DNA of 10,000 nucleotides from Glandiceps talaboti (lineage: Eukaryota; Hemichordata; Enteropneusta; Spengelidae): NCBI RefSeq assembly GCF_964340395.1, contig NC_135561.1, positions 5,001 through 15,000 on the forward strand, read 5' to 3'. The notes under the pieces were generated by a model that saw only the letters and a program-made list of their open reading frames with translations, ran no database searches and was not told where the DNA came from. Positions within the stretch are counted from its first letter, which is position 1, and each line of letters opens with the position of its first letter. The position numbers and the translations under genes are program-made. Of the stretch, positions 1 through 6,627 are shown one piece after another.

Positions 1-130
1 TGCCTTTTACAAATAATGACAGTTTTCCACATGTTAACCTAATGGCAAAAAAAAACAGTCAAACAAACATACTTCTACTAGCCATTGAGACATGTGATTT
101 AAAACATGAGTCAAGGATATTAATATACAC

Positions 131-206
131 CTATCCTGAAAATTTGGTCAAAGAATACTTACAGGGAAAAAAAATTTAATTGAAAAGCAAAGCGCGCCCT
201 CAGTGG
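131..206 (+). repeat. Head-tail module a (head CTATCCTGAAA, tail GCGCCCTCAGTGG)
   Basis: The head CCTATCCTGAAAATTTGGTC lies at about 131-150 and the tail GCGCCCTCAGTGG at 194-206. The same pairing recurs at 446-537, in the second large copy (1539-1614), at 5936-6017, and in reverse at 6346-6430. The shared order and spacing at loci that are otherwise different support a distinct repeat family. I cannot name it from known repeat libraries. Confidence 0.7.
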
Positions 207-445
207 TAACGTTTATTTTGACATTTTGACAACTTAGAAAAACACTCATTTCTCATTATTTTTCGACCACATTTGGTGAGCAGGTACAATTTATGGTACC
301 TAACAAAATATTGACGGCATTAAACCTAAATTCATTTCTCCTTGAATAAATTAACCGGTTAGGGTTATGCATAAACATATTACCCACAATACAACCTTAT
401 GATGACATTTGACCCCCGAAATTTATTCAATCAATGCAAGTAATT

Positions 446-537
446 GTTATACATCTATCCCTAAGATTGGGTCAAAAAATTCAATCAGGAAGGTACAAAA
501 TTAACCTGTTTTCAAATAAAATCGCGCCCCCTAGTGG
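446..537 (+). repeat. Head-tail module b with near-consensus CTCF-like tail
   Basis: This is a diverged relative of module a. The head reads CATCTATCCCTAAGATTGGG, the middle is A-rich, and the tail GCGCCCCCTAGTGG is at 524-537. On the minus strand the tail reads CCACTAGGGGGCGC, which matches the well-known metazoan CTCF core. Upstream at 403-415, TGACATTTGACCC resembles a reversed DR1 site, as expected if this member shares the order DR1, head, tail with the reversed copy at 6346-6479. Confidence 0.65.
524..537 (-). promoter_or_regulatory. CTCF-like motif in repeat copy 1
   Basis: The minus strand reads CCACTAGGGGGCGC, preceded by TTG and followed by GAT. CTCF is the conserved bilaterian zinc-finger architectural protein, and its core is close to CCACYAGGGGGCGC. 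The match is seen in the sequence. Binding in this organism is inference, and the site may simply be a conserved part of the repeat. Confidence 0.5.
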
Positions 538-693
538 CAATATTCAGGTAAAAAAGTACTCTTCTTTTGATGACTTTGGCAATGTTCAATACCCAAGATG
601 GGGCGTCACAAATGTACTTTATTGTTAATGTATCTTTATGAAATTGTCAAGTTACATTGCCAACTAACTTATCTACCCGACACAGAAATTGGG

Positions 694-715
694 GGTCAAA
701 GGTCAAAGGTCAAAG
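694..715 (+). promoter_or_regulatory. Triple DR1 array of GGTCA half-sites
   Basis: Three GGTCA half-sites are spaced every 7 bp (694, 701, 708), and 700-712 is a perfect AGGTCAAAGGTCA. DR1 elements are the usual targets of RXR heterodimers, HNF4 and COUP-TF type receptors in animals. In copy 2 (2102-2120) the central half-site is GGTGA. The motif is certain; its function is inferred, and a short heptamer microsatellite is an alternative explanation. Confidence 0.5.
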
Positions 716-893
716 TAGTGAGAGCCAGTACTCAATTTAGAACTTATATCATGAATTTTTTTTCACCATTTACAAATAGAAAATCATAATATCTATATAA
801 AGTTATAAACTACATTTAATACCAGAGCAGGGTATGTATTGGTTTTGATAGCAAAGTTATCAATGTAGAAAATAACATACATGTTAATGTATA

Positions 894-1120
894 CTTTTGA
901 CCACCACTCTACTAATAATAGTGCTTTGTTTACAAAATGGCTTCCAATGGCAAGAGAGTTTGTCATGTCCTATCCAAAACAGAAATCACTTTGGTCCTAA
1001 GTCTATGCCTTGCTTAACAGTAAGAGTTCAAAGGTGACCACGCAAAATCCTTCAAAATCCCTGTACACTGTGAAATACGCACCAAAATTGGAAATAAGAC
1101 GGTGAACACTAGAATTTATA
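894..1120. other. Spacer between the duplicated segments, no gene seen
   Basis: This segment follows the end of copy 1 and has no counterpart after copy 2. I see no splice-bounded exon or RNA signature. The only open frame of any length (1003-1335, minus strand, 110 codons) runs out of this spacer into the older tandem units and has no recognisable motif. A DR1-like pair of half-sites, AGTTCA-A-AGGTGA, lies at 1025-1037. Confidence 0.6.
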
Positions 1121-1550
1121 AACCATATTTCTGCAAAAGACTCAGACAAGATATTAAGTGTCTGCTTCATGATCATTAACACGAGTAGTTTAGCACACAA
1201 AAACTTGTGAAATTCCATAGAAATGTGCCTTTTAAAAATTAAAATTACTTTTCCCCATAGCCTAACATGGTTAAAATAATGTAGAAAAAATTGAAATTCC
1301 AAAAACATATTTCCACTAATCATTGTGACATGCAATTTATAACATTAGTCATTCTGATTAATAAGAGTAGTTCAAGACAAAAAAAAACGGTGAATTTATA
1401 TAGATAAATGCCTTTTACAAATAATGACAGTTTTCCACATGTTAACCTAATGGCAAAAAAAAACAGTCAAACAAACATACTTCTACTAGCCATTGAGACA
1501 TGTGATTTATAACATGAGTCAAGGATATTAATATACACCTATAATGAAAA
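1121..1550 (+). repeat. Older diverged tandem units of about 170-183 bp
   Basis: Three units can be aligned, with starts near 1121, 1304 and 1474, each opening with a form of AACATATTTC. Shared landmarks are TGACATG-N-ATTTATAACAT, ATTAA-AAGAGTAGTT, a run of A with GGTGAATT, and TGCCTTTTA. Identity is far lower than between the two 895-bp copies, perhaps 60-70% by eye, so this tandem structure is older. The third unit overlaps the left part of copy 2, and its equivalent also lies at 66-140 in copy 1. The unit may therefore be an ancestral monomer from which the larger repeat was built. Confidence 0.65.
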
Positions 1551-2303
1551 TTTGGTCAAAGAATACTTACAGGAGAAAAAAATTTAATTGAAAAGCAAAG
1601 CGCGCCTTCAGTGGTAACGTTTATTTTGACATTTTGACAACTTAGAAAAATACTCATTTCTCATTATTTTTCGACCACATTTGGTGAGCAGGTACAATTT
1701 AGGGTACCTGACAACATATTGACGGCATTAAACCTAAATTCATTTCTCCTTGAATAAATTAACCGGTTAGGGTTATGCATAAACATATTACCCACAATAC
1801 AACCTTATGATGACATTTGACTCTCGAAATTTATTCAATCAATGCAAGTAATTTTTATACATCTATCCTTAAGATTGGGTCAAAAAATTCAATCAGGAAG
1901 GTACAAAATTAGCCTGTTTTCAAATAAAATCGCGCCCCCTAGTGGCAATATTCAGGTAAAAAAGTACTCTTCTTTTGATGACTTTGGCAATGTTCAATAC
2001 CCAAGATGGGGCTTCACAAATGTACTTTATTGTTAATGTATCTTTATGAAATTGTCAAGTTACATTGCCAACTAACTTATCTACCCGACACTGAAATTGG
2101 GGGTCAAAGGTGAAAGGTCAAAGTAGTGAGAGCCAGTGCTCAATTTAGAACTTATATCATGAATTTTTTTTCACCATTTACAAATAGAAAATCATAATAT
2201 CTATATAAAGTCATAAACTATATTTAATACCAGAGCAGGGAATGTATTGGTTTTGGCAGCAAAGTTATCAATGTAGAAAATACCATATACATGTTAGTGT
2301 ATA
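1409..2303 (+). repeat. Direct segmental repeat, copy 2
   Basis: This is the second copy of 1-893, with the same internal order: CTCF-like tail at 1602-1614, second module at 1854-1945, and GGTCA run at 2102-2120. The middle half-site of the run is changed to GGTGA. Similarity to copy 1 ends near 2303, and the sequence then passes directly into the dispersed repeat of 2304-2456, so the two copies have different right-hand neighbours. That fits either a tandem array whose units have diverged or lost sequence at the junction, or two insertions of one element with different extents. Confidence 0.95.
1932..1945 (-). promoter_or_regulatory. CTCF-like motif in repeat copy 2
   Basis: This is the exact duplicate of the site at 524-537, unchanged although the surrounding copies differ at many positions. 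Both lie on the same strand, 1408 bp apart. Same-strand CTCF sites would not form a convergent loop pair with each other. Confidence 0.5.
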
Positions 2304-2456
2304 TGTGTTGTAACTTAAACTTTCAGGATAGGTCTATAATATGGTTGTATTGGTCAGGAAAAACTCAAGGTCAAAGGTCACCATACACAGGTACTATCAT
2401 TATATATGTAAACATATATATTCATACAAAAAACTACAACTTTTGAGTAAATAGCA
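2304..2456 (+). repeat. Dispersed repeat, copy A (contains DR1)
   Basis: It aligns with 6404-6554 in the same orientation. Shared landmarks in order are AAACTTTCAGGATAGG, a TATTCGGTTG-type stretch, ATTGGTCAG, AAGGTCAAAGGTCAC, ATACACAGGTACTAT, AAACATATATA and a closing ACTTTTGAGTAAATAGCAT. Identity is around 80% by eye. The perfect DR1, AGGTCAAAGGTCA, is at 2368-2380. The element starts exactly where similarity between the two large copies ends, which suggests a junction or insertion boundary. Confidence 0.85.
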
Positions 2457-2775
2457 TCAATGTTACTAGCTAATTACTTTGTTTTTAACTGTTCCCTAAC
2501 CTCCCCCTTCAACTGCCAACTTCAATTTAAATTATCAGGAGACTTCAGCTATGACTCAACATTTCTTCAGTTGACATATCCACGACATGGGTCAGGTCAG
2601 ATACCTTCATTCTCATACTAAAAACCCATGGTTTGCCACACCAAAGAACAACTAACCCGACCTGAACTCTTGTCACCTATGACACCATGACATGCCAACA
2701 TTTGATCTGACAGAAGTTGGCTCAACATAACCCCCATTGAGGTGCATCAGGCCATTAAACTCAATGCTTGTATAG
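2457..2775. other. Single-copy stretch left of the TIR element, no gene seen
   Basis: AT-rich sequence with a C-rich patch (CTAACCTCCCCC) and several GGTCA/TGACC words, including GGGTCAGGTCAG near 2590. The minus-strand frame that starts inside the adjoining element (2673-2993) crosses the element end and the G-runs, so I read it as chance. Confidence 0.6.
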
Positions 2776-2778
2776 TAA

Positions 2779-2831
2779 GGGGTGGACCATTTGATATCCT
2801 GGGGGGGCTTGGAAGATTTCGGGGGGGGGGG
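2779..2831 (+). repeat. Left terminal inverted repeat with G-runs
   Basis: It starts GGGGTGGACCATTTGATATC and then has CT, a run of 7 G, CTTGGAAGATTTC and a run of 11 G. It is the mirror of 4800-4832. The long G-runs on one strand could form a quadruplex, and they also make the exact lengths prone to sequencing error. Confidence 0.75.
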
Positions 2832-3564
2832 AGATGCCAAGTGGATTTGCTTGAAAAAGAAATCCGGATATGAGTGGGTGATGGGGAAAAAAAGATGGAC
2901 CACTGCTGCTAGAAAAAAAATATCTTGGCAGGGAAATGATGCACAGGTTCGAGTATACTGTTCAACCTGCTCGTATCTCTCCAACCAGGACACTTGTCAA
3001 ATCATGACAAACAGTTTCAAACACAGGGACCAGTCAGTTTCGTTAGCCTGTGGTACATATATGTATTTGTTCTTGTCTCTGTTTCTTTCATAAATGGTTT
3101 AAATATTACTTCATGTAAGGGTTCAAACATAACTATACATAAAAGTATACATATAATACATGTATTACCTAGCTTGCGCACTAGTTACAGAACATGCCAT
3201 GTAAGTGTTTGGCTGTTTCACAATCAGTGCTTCACTTATCTTGCACTTTGGGGCAAAAGTGAACTTGAAGGTTTTGTAATGGTAATCTTCATACTATTGT
3301 CTCTTCAGTATGGATTTGTCAGAAGGGATTATATACTTCCTATTTCAGACACTACATGTATCGACACCACAACTCAAATTCAAGTTTCTATTGTACACTA
3401 GGTATGACCTCCTAAAGTGCTCTCACACATCAGTAACTTTACTATGCATGCAATATCAATGCCCCTATACCAATGTTACAGGCCCAATTTTATAACATGG
3501 AAAACTTATTTAAAAAGGTTATATTTACATTAGCTTTTCGATGCTTGGCAATATATATCTCAGA
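2832..3564. other. Interior of the TIR element, no gene recognised
   Basis: About 730 bp between the left end and the tandem array. The longest frame is 2994-3401 (plus, 135 codons). It is rich in Ser, Ile, Val and Tyr, and it has no transposase DDE-type signature or other motif that I can recognise. Overlapping frames of similar length on both strands suggest chance. GGTTCGAGTA at 2947-2956 resembles a pol III B-box, but no A-box lies at the right distance. Confidence 0.6.
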
Positions 3565-3956
3565 GGCTATGAATAACCTAAAAATTGCCTAAATAGAAAC
3601 AAAAAACTACAGATCTGGCAGGGGGGAACCCCTTGGACTCCATCACCACAGAGGCCACTCATTCGTTAAACCAACAATAAGATTCATCAAAATAGGTAAG
3701 AAAAACTTGAAAAGTTTCTAGGGGAGACCCCCTAGGACCCCCCATAAGAGGTAGACATGTCCAAGCCTCAAATCAAAGCTCTTCCCTCCACCTCTCACTG
3801 TCAAGATGCTATGAAACTTTATTTTAAAAATGTTTCAACCATGTGTAGTTGCTTTTTACAATTGTTAGAGCTGTCTTGTAAAGCTTGCAAATTATTGTCT
3901 GAAAGTGTCTGTTAATAGCCTGAAAATTGGCTTTAAGAGTAAAAATCCTCCAGGGC

Positions 3957-3979
3957 TTCTAGGGGGACACCCCCTAGAA
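3957..3979 (+). repeat. Perfect 10-bp-arm hairpin, unit 2
   Basis: Arms TTCTAGGGGG and CCCCCTAGAA are separated by ACA. Unit 3 has the same arms with an AGA loop at 4202-4224, and unit 1 has a slightly imperfect form at 3718-3736. The arms stay complementary between units while the loop changes. Confidence 0.9.
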
Positions 3980-4201
3980 CCCCCCTCCCCCATAAGAGGT
4001 AGACATGTTCCAGTCTCAAATCAAAGTTCTTTCCTCTACCTCTTACTGTCAAGATGCCATGAAACTTTATGTCAAAAATATTTCAACCTTACGAAGTTGC
4101 TTTTTACATGTTAGAGCTGTCTTGTAAAGCTTGCAAATTATTGTCTGAAAGTGTCTGTGAATAGCCTAAACATTGCCTTTAGAAGTAAAAACCTCCAGGG
4201 C

Positions 4202-4224
4202 TTCTAGGGGGAGACCCCCTAGAA
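4202..4224 (+). repeat. Perfect 10-bp-arm hairpin, unit 3
   Basis: Arms TTCTAGGGGG and CCCCCTAGAA flank an AGA loop. A C-rich run follows (4225-4240), so the G arm has more than one possible partner. Confidence 0.9.
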
Positions 4225-4333
4225 CCCCCCCCCCTCCCCCATTCACACACACTCACACAAGAGGTAGACATATCCCAGTCTCAAAGTTCTTCCCTCTACA
4301 GCTTACTGTCAGATGCTATGAAACTTTATGCAC

Positions 4334-4397
4334 GGGGGTCAGTGACTTTTTGTTGGCCCAATGGAAAAAAAAACGCTGACACCCCCCCCCCCCCCCC
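4334..4397. repeat. Foldback with poly-C tail
   Basis: GGGGGTCAGTGACTTTTTG near 4335 is mirrored imperfectly by AAAAAACGCTGACACCCC, with TTGGCCCAA in the middle. The right side ends in a run of 16 C (4382-4397). This looks like a small foldback relic next to the array. The C-run length is likely unstable. Confidence 0.5.
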
Positions 4398-4779
4398 ATC
4401 CCCAAGCTGGAGAAACTGACCGGTCTATCTGAATGTCTGAGCTCACCAATCAGACAAGTTTCAGATTCGTATTTTCAGTGTGTCATCATACCATGGCATA
4501 ATAACTGTCAATGATGTTTATTTAATTGAAAATCAAACATGTATGAAATATGTAGTTTTCTAAATAAAATCTGTGTGTGATAGAACAGCATCTTTTTACT
4601 CTCTGTTTGACCCTGTGCGAAAACCAAACAGAAAATTGTGGCAACAAATGTAGGTGTTCAACATTGACGTAAAAAAAATCCGGATATCTCAAAGAAGCAA
4701 AGAAAAAAAAGGTTGCCAGCATAGGCGAAGGAGAAAAAAATAATCAGTCTCAGGCAAGCAGGTGGGGAAAAAATAATGA
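4398..4779. other. AT-rich interior flank, no gene seen
   Basis: Mostly single-copy sequence, turning A-rich toward the right transposon end (blocks of 7-9 A). AATCCGGATATC near 4679 recalls AATCCGGATATG near 2861, at similar distances from the two ends. The core is self-complementary, which fits mirrored subterminal regions. The minus-strand frame 4522-4722 has no recognisable features. Confidence 0.5.
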
Positions 4780-4832
4780 CCCTCCACCAATCTTCCATGC
4801 CCCCCCCCCCAGGATATCGAATGGTCTACCCC
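4780..4832 (-). repeat. Right terminal inverted repeat
   Basis: Read on the minus strand it is GGGGTAGACCATTCGATATC, CT, a run of 11 G, CATGGAAGATTGG. It differs from the left end at two positions in the first 29 bases and in G-run length. Inside it are A-rich blocks with GGAGAAAAAAATAATC and CTGCTTGCC-type words, while the interior next to the left end has a comparable GGGGAAAAAAAGATGG block. Confidence 0.75.
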
Positions 4833-4835
4833 TAA

Positions 4836-5685
4836 GTGTCATCAATGACCCTTGACCTCGAATTTCAATATTCAAATAATGAATGCTATTATACTTCTGC
4901 TCTGAATGTTTGGTCAAGAAAGACCACCGGGAAAAATCTGCCATTTTTTTTTAAATCCCTCCTTCAGTGGCCATCTTGGCGGTTCTTTCGTTTTTCCTAT
5001 GGCTCTGGTATTGTATAGGAGTAAATCCCGAATTCACTTTGCTGTTGAAGTTTAACATGTTTTGACATGGGTTAAGCTGATTTGGCATGACCTGACATAA
5101 GTCTAGATCTACCTGACATTGACCAAACTGACCCCAGTTGACCCCTCGTGACCTTTGTAGGTCATGTTCGAATTCCATATAGGTGCACGTGTTGTAGGCC
5201 ACATATAGTCATACTTTAAGTTTGATCCATCATAGTGCAAGTGAAACAGCAACAACAAGACCACGTGCACGTTTTAGTGAAACTTATATACCAACGAAGA
5301 AAGAAAAGAGTTTATGCTGACTAATAAATTGTAACAGGAGGGTTATCAATATCAAAAGACATCTCAAGGACGTTCATAAAAGAAAGACCCATGAATTAAG
5401 TCGTGTGTATTTCTACTAGTCTTATTAACCATTGGCTATGTTACGTCTAGGCGAAAATTGGTTTCAAGTAAATATCTTCGCTATTAAAAACGTTTTCTGG
5501 AAATTTTATTTACTTTTCGTTCTGGAAAGGGTAAACAATTTGATCAAACACAAACAATTCCGTAGTTTTTGCACAGTTTCTAAGAGAAGTGCCATTTTCA
5601 CCAACTTGCCGACATTTTCGGTTAAATAAAAAAACCCGACATTGCTGTTTCAACGACTGTCTCATCGGAACCCTACAAATTTGTA
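4836..5685. other. Single-copy region with TGACC-rich stretch, no gene seen
   Basis: At 5055-5170 the sequence is full of TGACC, TGACAT and TTGACC words, a degenerate form of the pentamer tract at 7078-7420. It includes TGACCT-TTGT-AGGTCA (5149-5164), an everted pair of nuclear-receptor half-sites. CCAAGATGGCCAC on the minus strand near 4967-4980 resembles a YY1 site. Short frames at 4951-5202 and 5432-5629 carry no recognisable domain. Confidence 0.5.
5183..5270. promoter_or_regulatory. Inverted pair of E-boxes
   Basis: GTGCACGTG at 5183-5191 is mirrored exactly by CACGTGCAC at 5262-5270, with 70 bp between them. Each contains the palindromic E-box CACGTG, bound by bHLH factors of the Myc/Max, USF and CLOCK types in animals. 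TATATA lies just downstream at 5285-5290. Whether this is a promoter is unknown, since no gene is visible next to it. Confidence 0.3.
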
Positions 5686-5736
5686 TATATTCTAGACAGT
5701 CTATATATTTCCTGAAAGCGCATTTGATGAGCTATT
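5686..5736 (+). repeat. Short dispersed repeat around CTATATATTTCCTGAAAGC, copy 1
   Basis: It matches 6080-6132 through TATTCTA-ACA-CTATATATTTCCTGAAAGC and into TTTGATGAGCTATTC versus AATGATATGGGCTTTCC. TCCTGAAAGC resembles the head of the module family, so this may be a more diverged member. Confidence 0.55.
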
Positions 5737-5935
5737 CAACAATATTAACATTACAGAAAACCCCGACAAATAACAAAATTAGAGCGACATTACCAATTGT
5801 AGGTGCTTACCATTGATTTTAATGAGCACATTTTTTGAAAGGGTACCTCCTAAATATCTATGTAAACATATTTATATTAACATAGGATATGTTTCTTTGC
5901 ATTATATATAGATTGTATTAAATGTTAAATAATAT

Positions 5936-6017
5936 ATTCTGAAAGTTCCATCAAAACATTAATCGAGAAATATGAAGAAACGCTATTTTTATTTTTAAAA
6001 AGCAGTGCCCTCAGTGG
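5936..6017 (+). repeat. Head-tail module c (diverged)
   Basis: A head TATTCTGAAAGTTCCATCAA is followed by an A/T-rich middle and a tail GTGCCCTCAGTGG at 6005-6017. The first position of the tail is T instead of C compared with 194-206. This stand-alone relative lies outside the duplicated segments, which shows that the module moves or spreads independently of them. Confidence 0.5.
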
Positions 6018-6079
6018 TGAACATCGAGTGTCAGGTTGTTTTTTTCTTTATATTGTCCACGCCTGTGCTCTTCTAGTAA

Positions 6080-6132
6080 CATATTCTATACACAAACTAT
6101 ATATTTCCTGAAAGCAAATGATATGGGCTTTC
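6080..6132 (+). repeat. Short dispersed repeat around CTATATATTTCCTGAAAGC, copy 2
   Basis: This is the partner of 5686-5736, about 394 bp downstream. Module c (5936-6017) lies between the two. Confidence 0.55.
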
Positions 6133-6345
6133 CAAAAAATAAAGATTTAAAAGAATTGGTAAAACTAAAAAAAAGTATATAATAAAAATAAGAAAAATTA
6201 TTGATTACAAATCATTACAAACCTTTCCGTCAATGATGACTGATCACGTTAACATATATGTCAACATACACCAACACATTAGCAACATTTATCAAGATTT
6301 TTTCTAAACAGGACAAACGTCCATTTAAAAAATTTTTTAAATCTG
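6133..6345. other. Very AT-rich stretch, no gene seen
   Basis: A-runs and T-runs dominate (AAAAAATTTTTTAAAT near 6328). Nothing coding or repeated was recognised apart from short TATATGT words. Confidence 0.55.
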
Positions 6346-6430
6346 CCGATGGGGGCGCCAACTTTATCAAACACCCGCTATTTTTGGTAATTTGAATCGG
6401 AATTTGTTGTTCAAACTTTCAGGATAGGGG
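6346..6430 (-). repeat. Head-tail module in reverse orientation
   Basis: Read on the minus strand, a head CCCCTATCCTGAAAGTTTGA is followed after about 50 bp by GGCGCCCCCATCGG. This is the same head and tail order as modules a and b, but on the opposite strand. The tail keeps GGGGGCGCC but has CCGAT where the best copies have CCACTA, so it is a weaker CTCF match. Confidence 0.55.
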
Positions 6431-6554
6431 TTCAATATTCGGTTGCATTGGTCAGTAAAAATCCAAAGGTCAAAGGTCACATACACAGGTACTATGGGTA
6501 TATCTATAAACATATATAGGCTTACAAAAAAACTATAACTTTTGAGTAAATAGC
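6404..6554 (+). repeat. Dispersed repeat, copy B (contains DR1)
   Basis: This partner of 2304-2456 has the DR1 at 6467-6479. Here the left side continues into a reversed CTCF-like tail (6346-6359), so this copy shows the full order tail, head, DR1 on the plus strand. The right edge of shared similarity is AGTAAATAGCATG. Sequence beyond it differs from copy A, which marks a likely element end near 6554 and 2456. Confidence 0.85.
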
Positions 6555-6627
6555 ATGCTTTCAACAACTCTTTTCCTAACTTTTTATGCAAACGACCTCT
6601 TCGTTGAACGAGAAAAGTCACATGACA

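Larger units (their letters stand above)
1..893 (+). repeat. Direct segmental repeat, copy 1 (left-truncated by window)
   Basis: The whole stretch is repeated at 1409-2303 in the same orientation, offset 1408 bp at the start and 1410 bp at the end because of small indels. By eye I count roughly two dozen differences over about 895 bp, so about 97% identity and a recent duplication. The copy probably begins left of the window, because base 1 already aligns with 1409. Similarity stops near 893, where this copy runs into unrelated sequence. Inside are two diverged modules (131-206 and 446-537), a run of three GGTCA half-sites (694-715) and a palindromic AACCGGTT followed by AGGGTTA. A 64-codon open frame at 434-628 is conserved in the other copy only because the DNA is duplicated. 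Confidence 0.95.
3565..4333 (+). repeat. Tandem array of 241-245-bp units (about 3 plus a degenerate lead unit)
   Basis: Clear units start at 3715, 3956 and 4201 with TTTCTAGGGG or CTTCTAGGGG. The third is cut off near 4333. Each unit has, in order, a G-run/C-run hairpin, CATAAGAGGTAGACAT, CTCAAATCAAAG, CTTCCCTCTACC, CTTACTGTCAAGATGC, ATGAAACTTTAT, TTAGAGCTGTCTTGTAAAGC, TTGCAAATTATTGTCTGAAA and AATAGCCTAAA. A degenerate earlier unit at about 3565-3714 keeps the last part and a weakened hairpin (GGGGGGAACCCCTTGG). Unit 3 carries an extra ATTCACACACACTCACACA. Units 1 and 2 are about 85-90% alike by eye. Confidence 0.9.
2776..4835. mobile_element. Candidate non-autonomous DNA transposon with terminal inverted repeats
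   Basis: The left end (2779-2807) and the reversed right end (4804-4832) match at 27 of 29 bases. Both read GGGGTRGACCATTYGATATC and then CT and a run of G, and a weaker match, C-TGGAAGATT, follows inside. TAA lies directly outside both ends (2776-2778 and 4833-4835), as expected for a 3-bp target duplication. TWA duplications with G-rich ends are known for PIF/Harbinger elements, but that assignment is inference. The 2054-bp interior has no transposase-like frame. It holds single-copy DNA and a tandem array (3565-4333), so any mobility would have depended on an enzyme from elsewhere. The alternative is two separate, opposite fragments of one short family. Confidence 0.55.

Noticed and set aside
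353-367. Telomere-like AGGGTTA after AACCGGTT
   Set aside because: Only a single TTAGGG unit is present, repeated solely by the large duplication.
398-425. Possible hammerhead ribozyme (ATGATGAC ... CCCGAAAT)
   Set aside because: The core needs CTGATGA, and here the first base is wrong. The sequence between the core parts cannot form stem II.
434-628. 64-codon frame repeated nearly unchanged at 1842-2036
   Set aside because: It is preserved only because the DNA is duplicated. Of four differences in the frame, three change the amino acid (V/F, N/S, V/F), so there is no sign of protein-level selection. It also runs across the module b tail.
2946-2957. Pol III B-box-like GGTTCGAGTA, suggesting a tRNA-derived SINE
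   Set aside because: No A-box at the expected distance, no poly-A or tail repeat, and no tRNA-like fold.
2994-3401. 135-codon frame, the longest simple-sequence-free frame
   Set aside because: No recognisable domain, transposase signature or splice context. Its composition is typical of AT-rich chance frames, and other frames overlap it.
3565-4333. Regularly spaced repeats as a CRISPR array
   Set aside because: The repeated part is nearly the whole 245-bp unit with no unique spacers, and the context is animal DNA.
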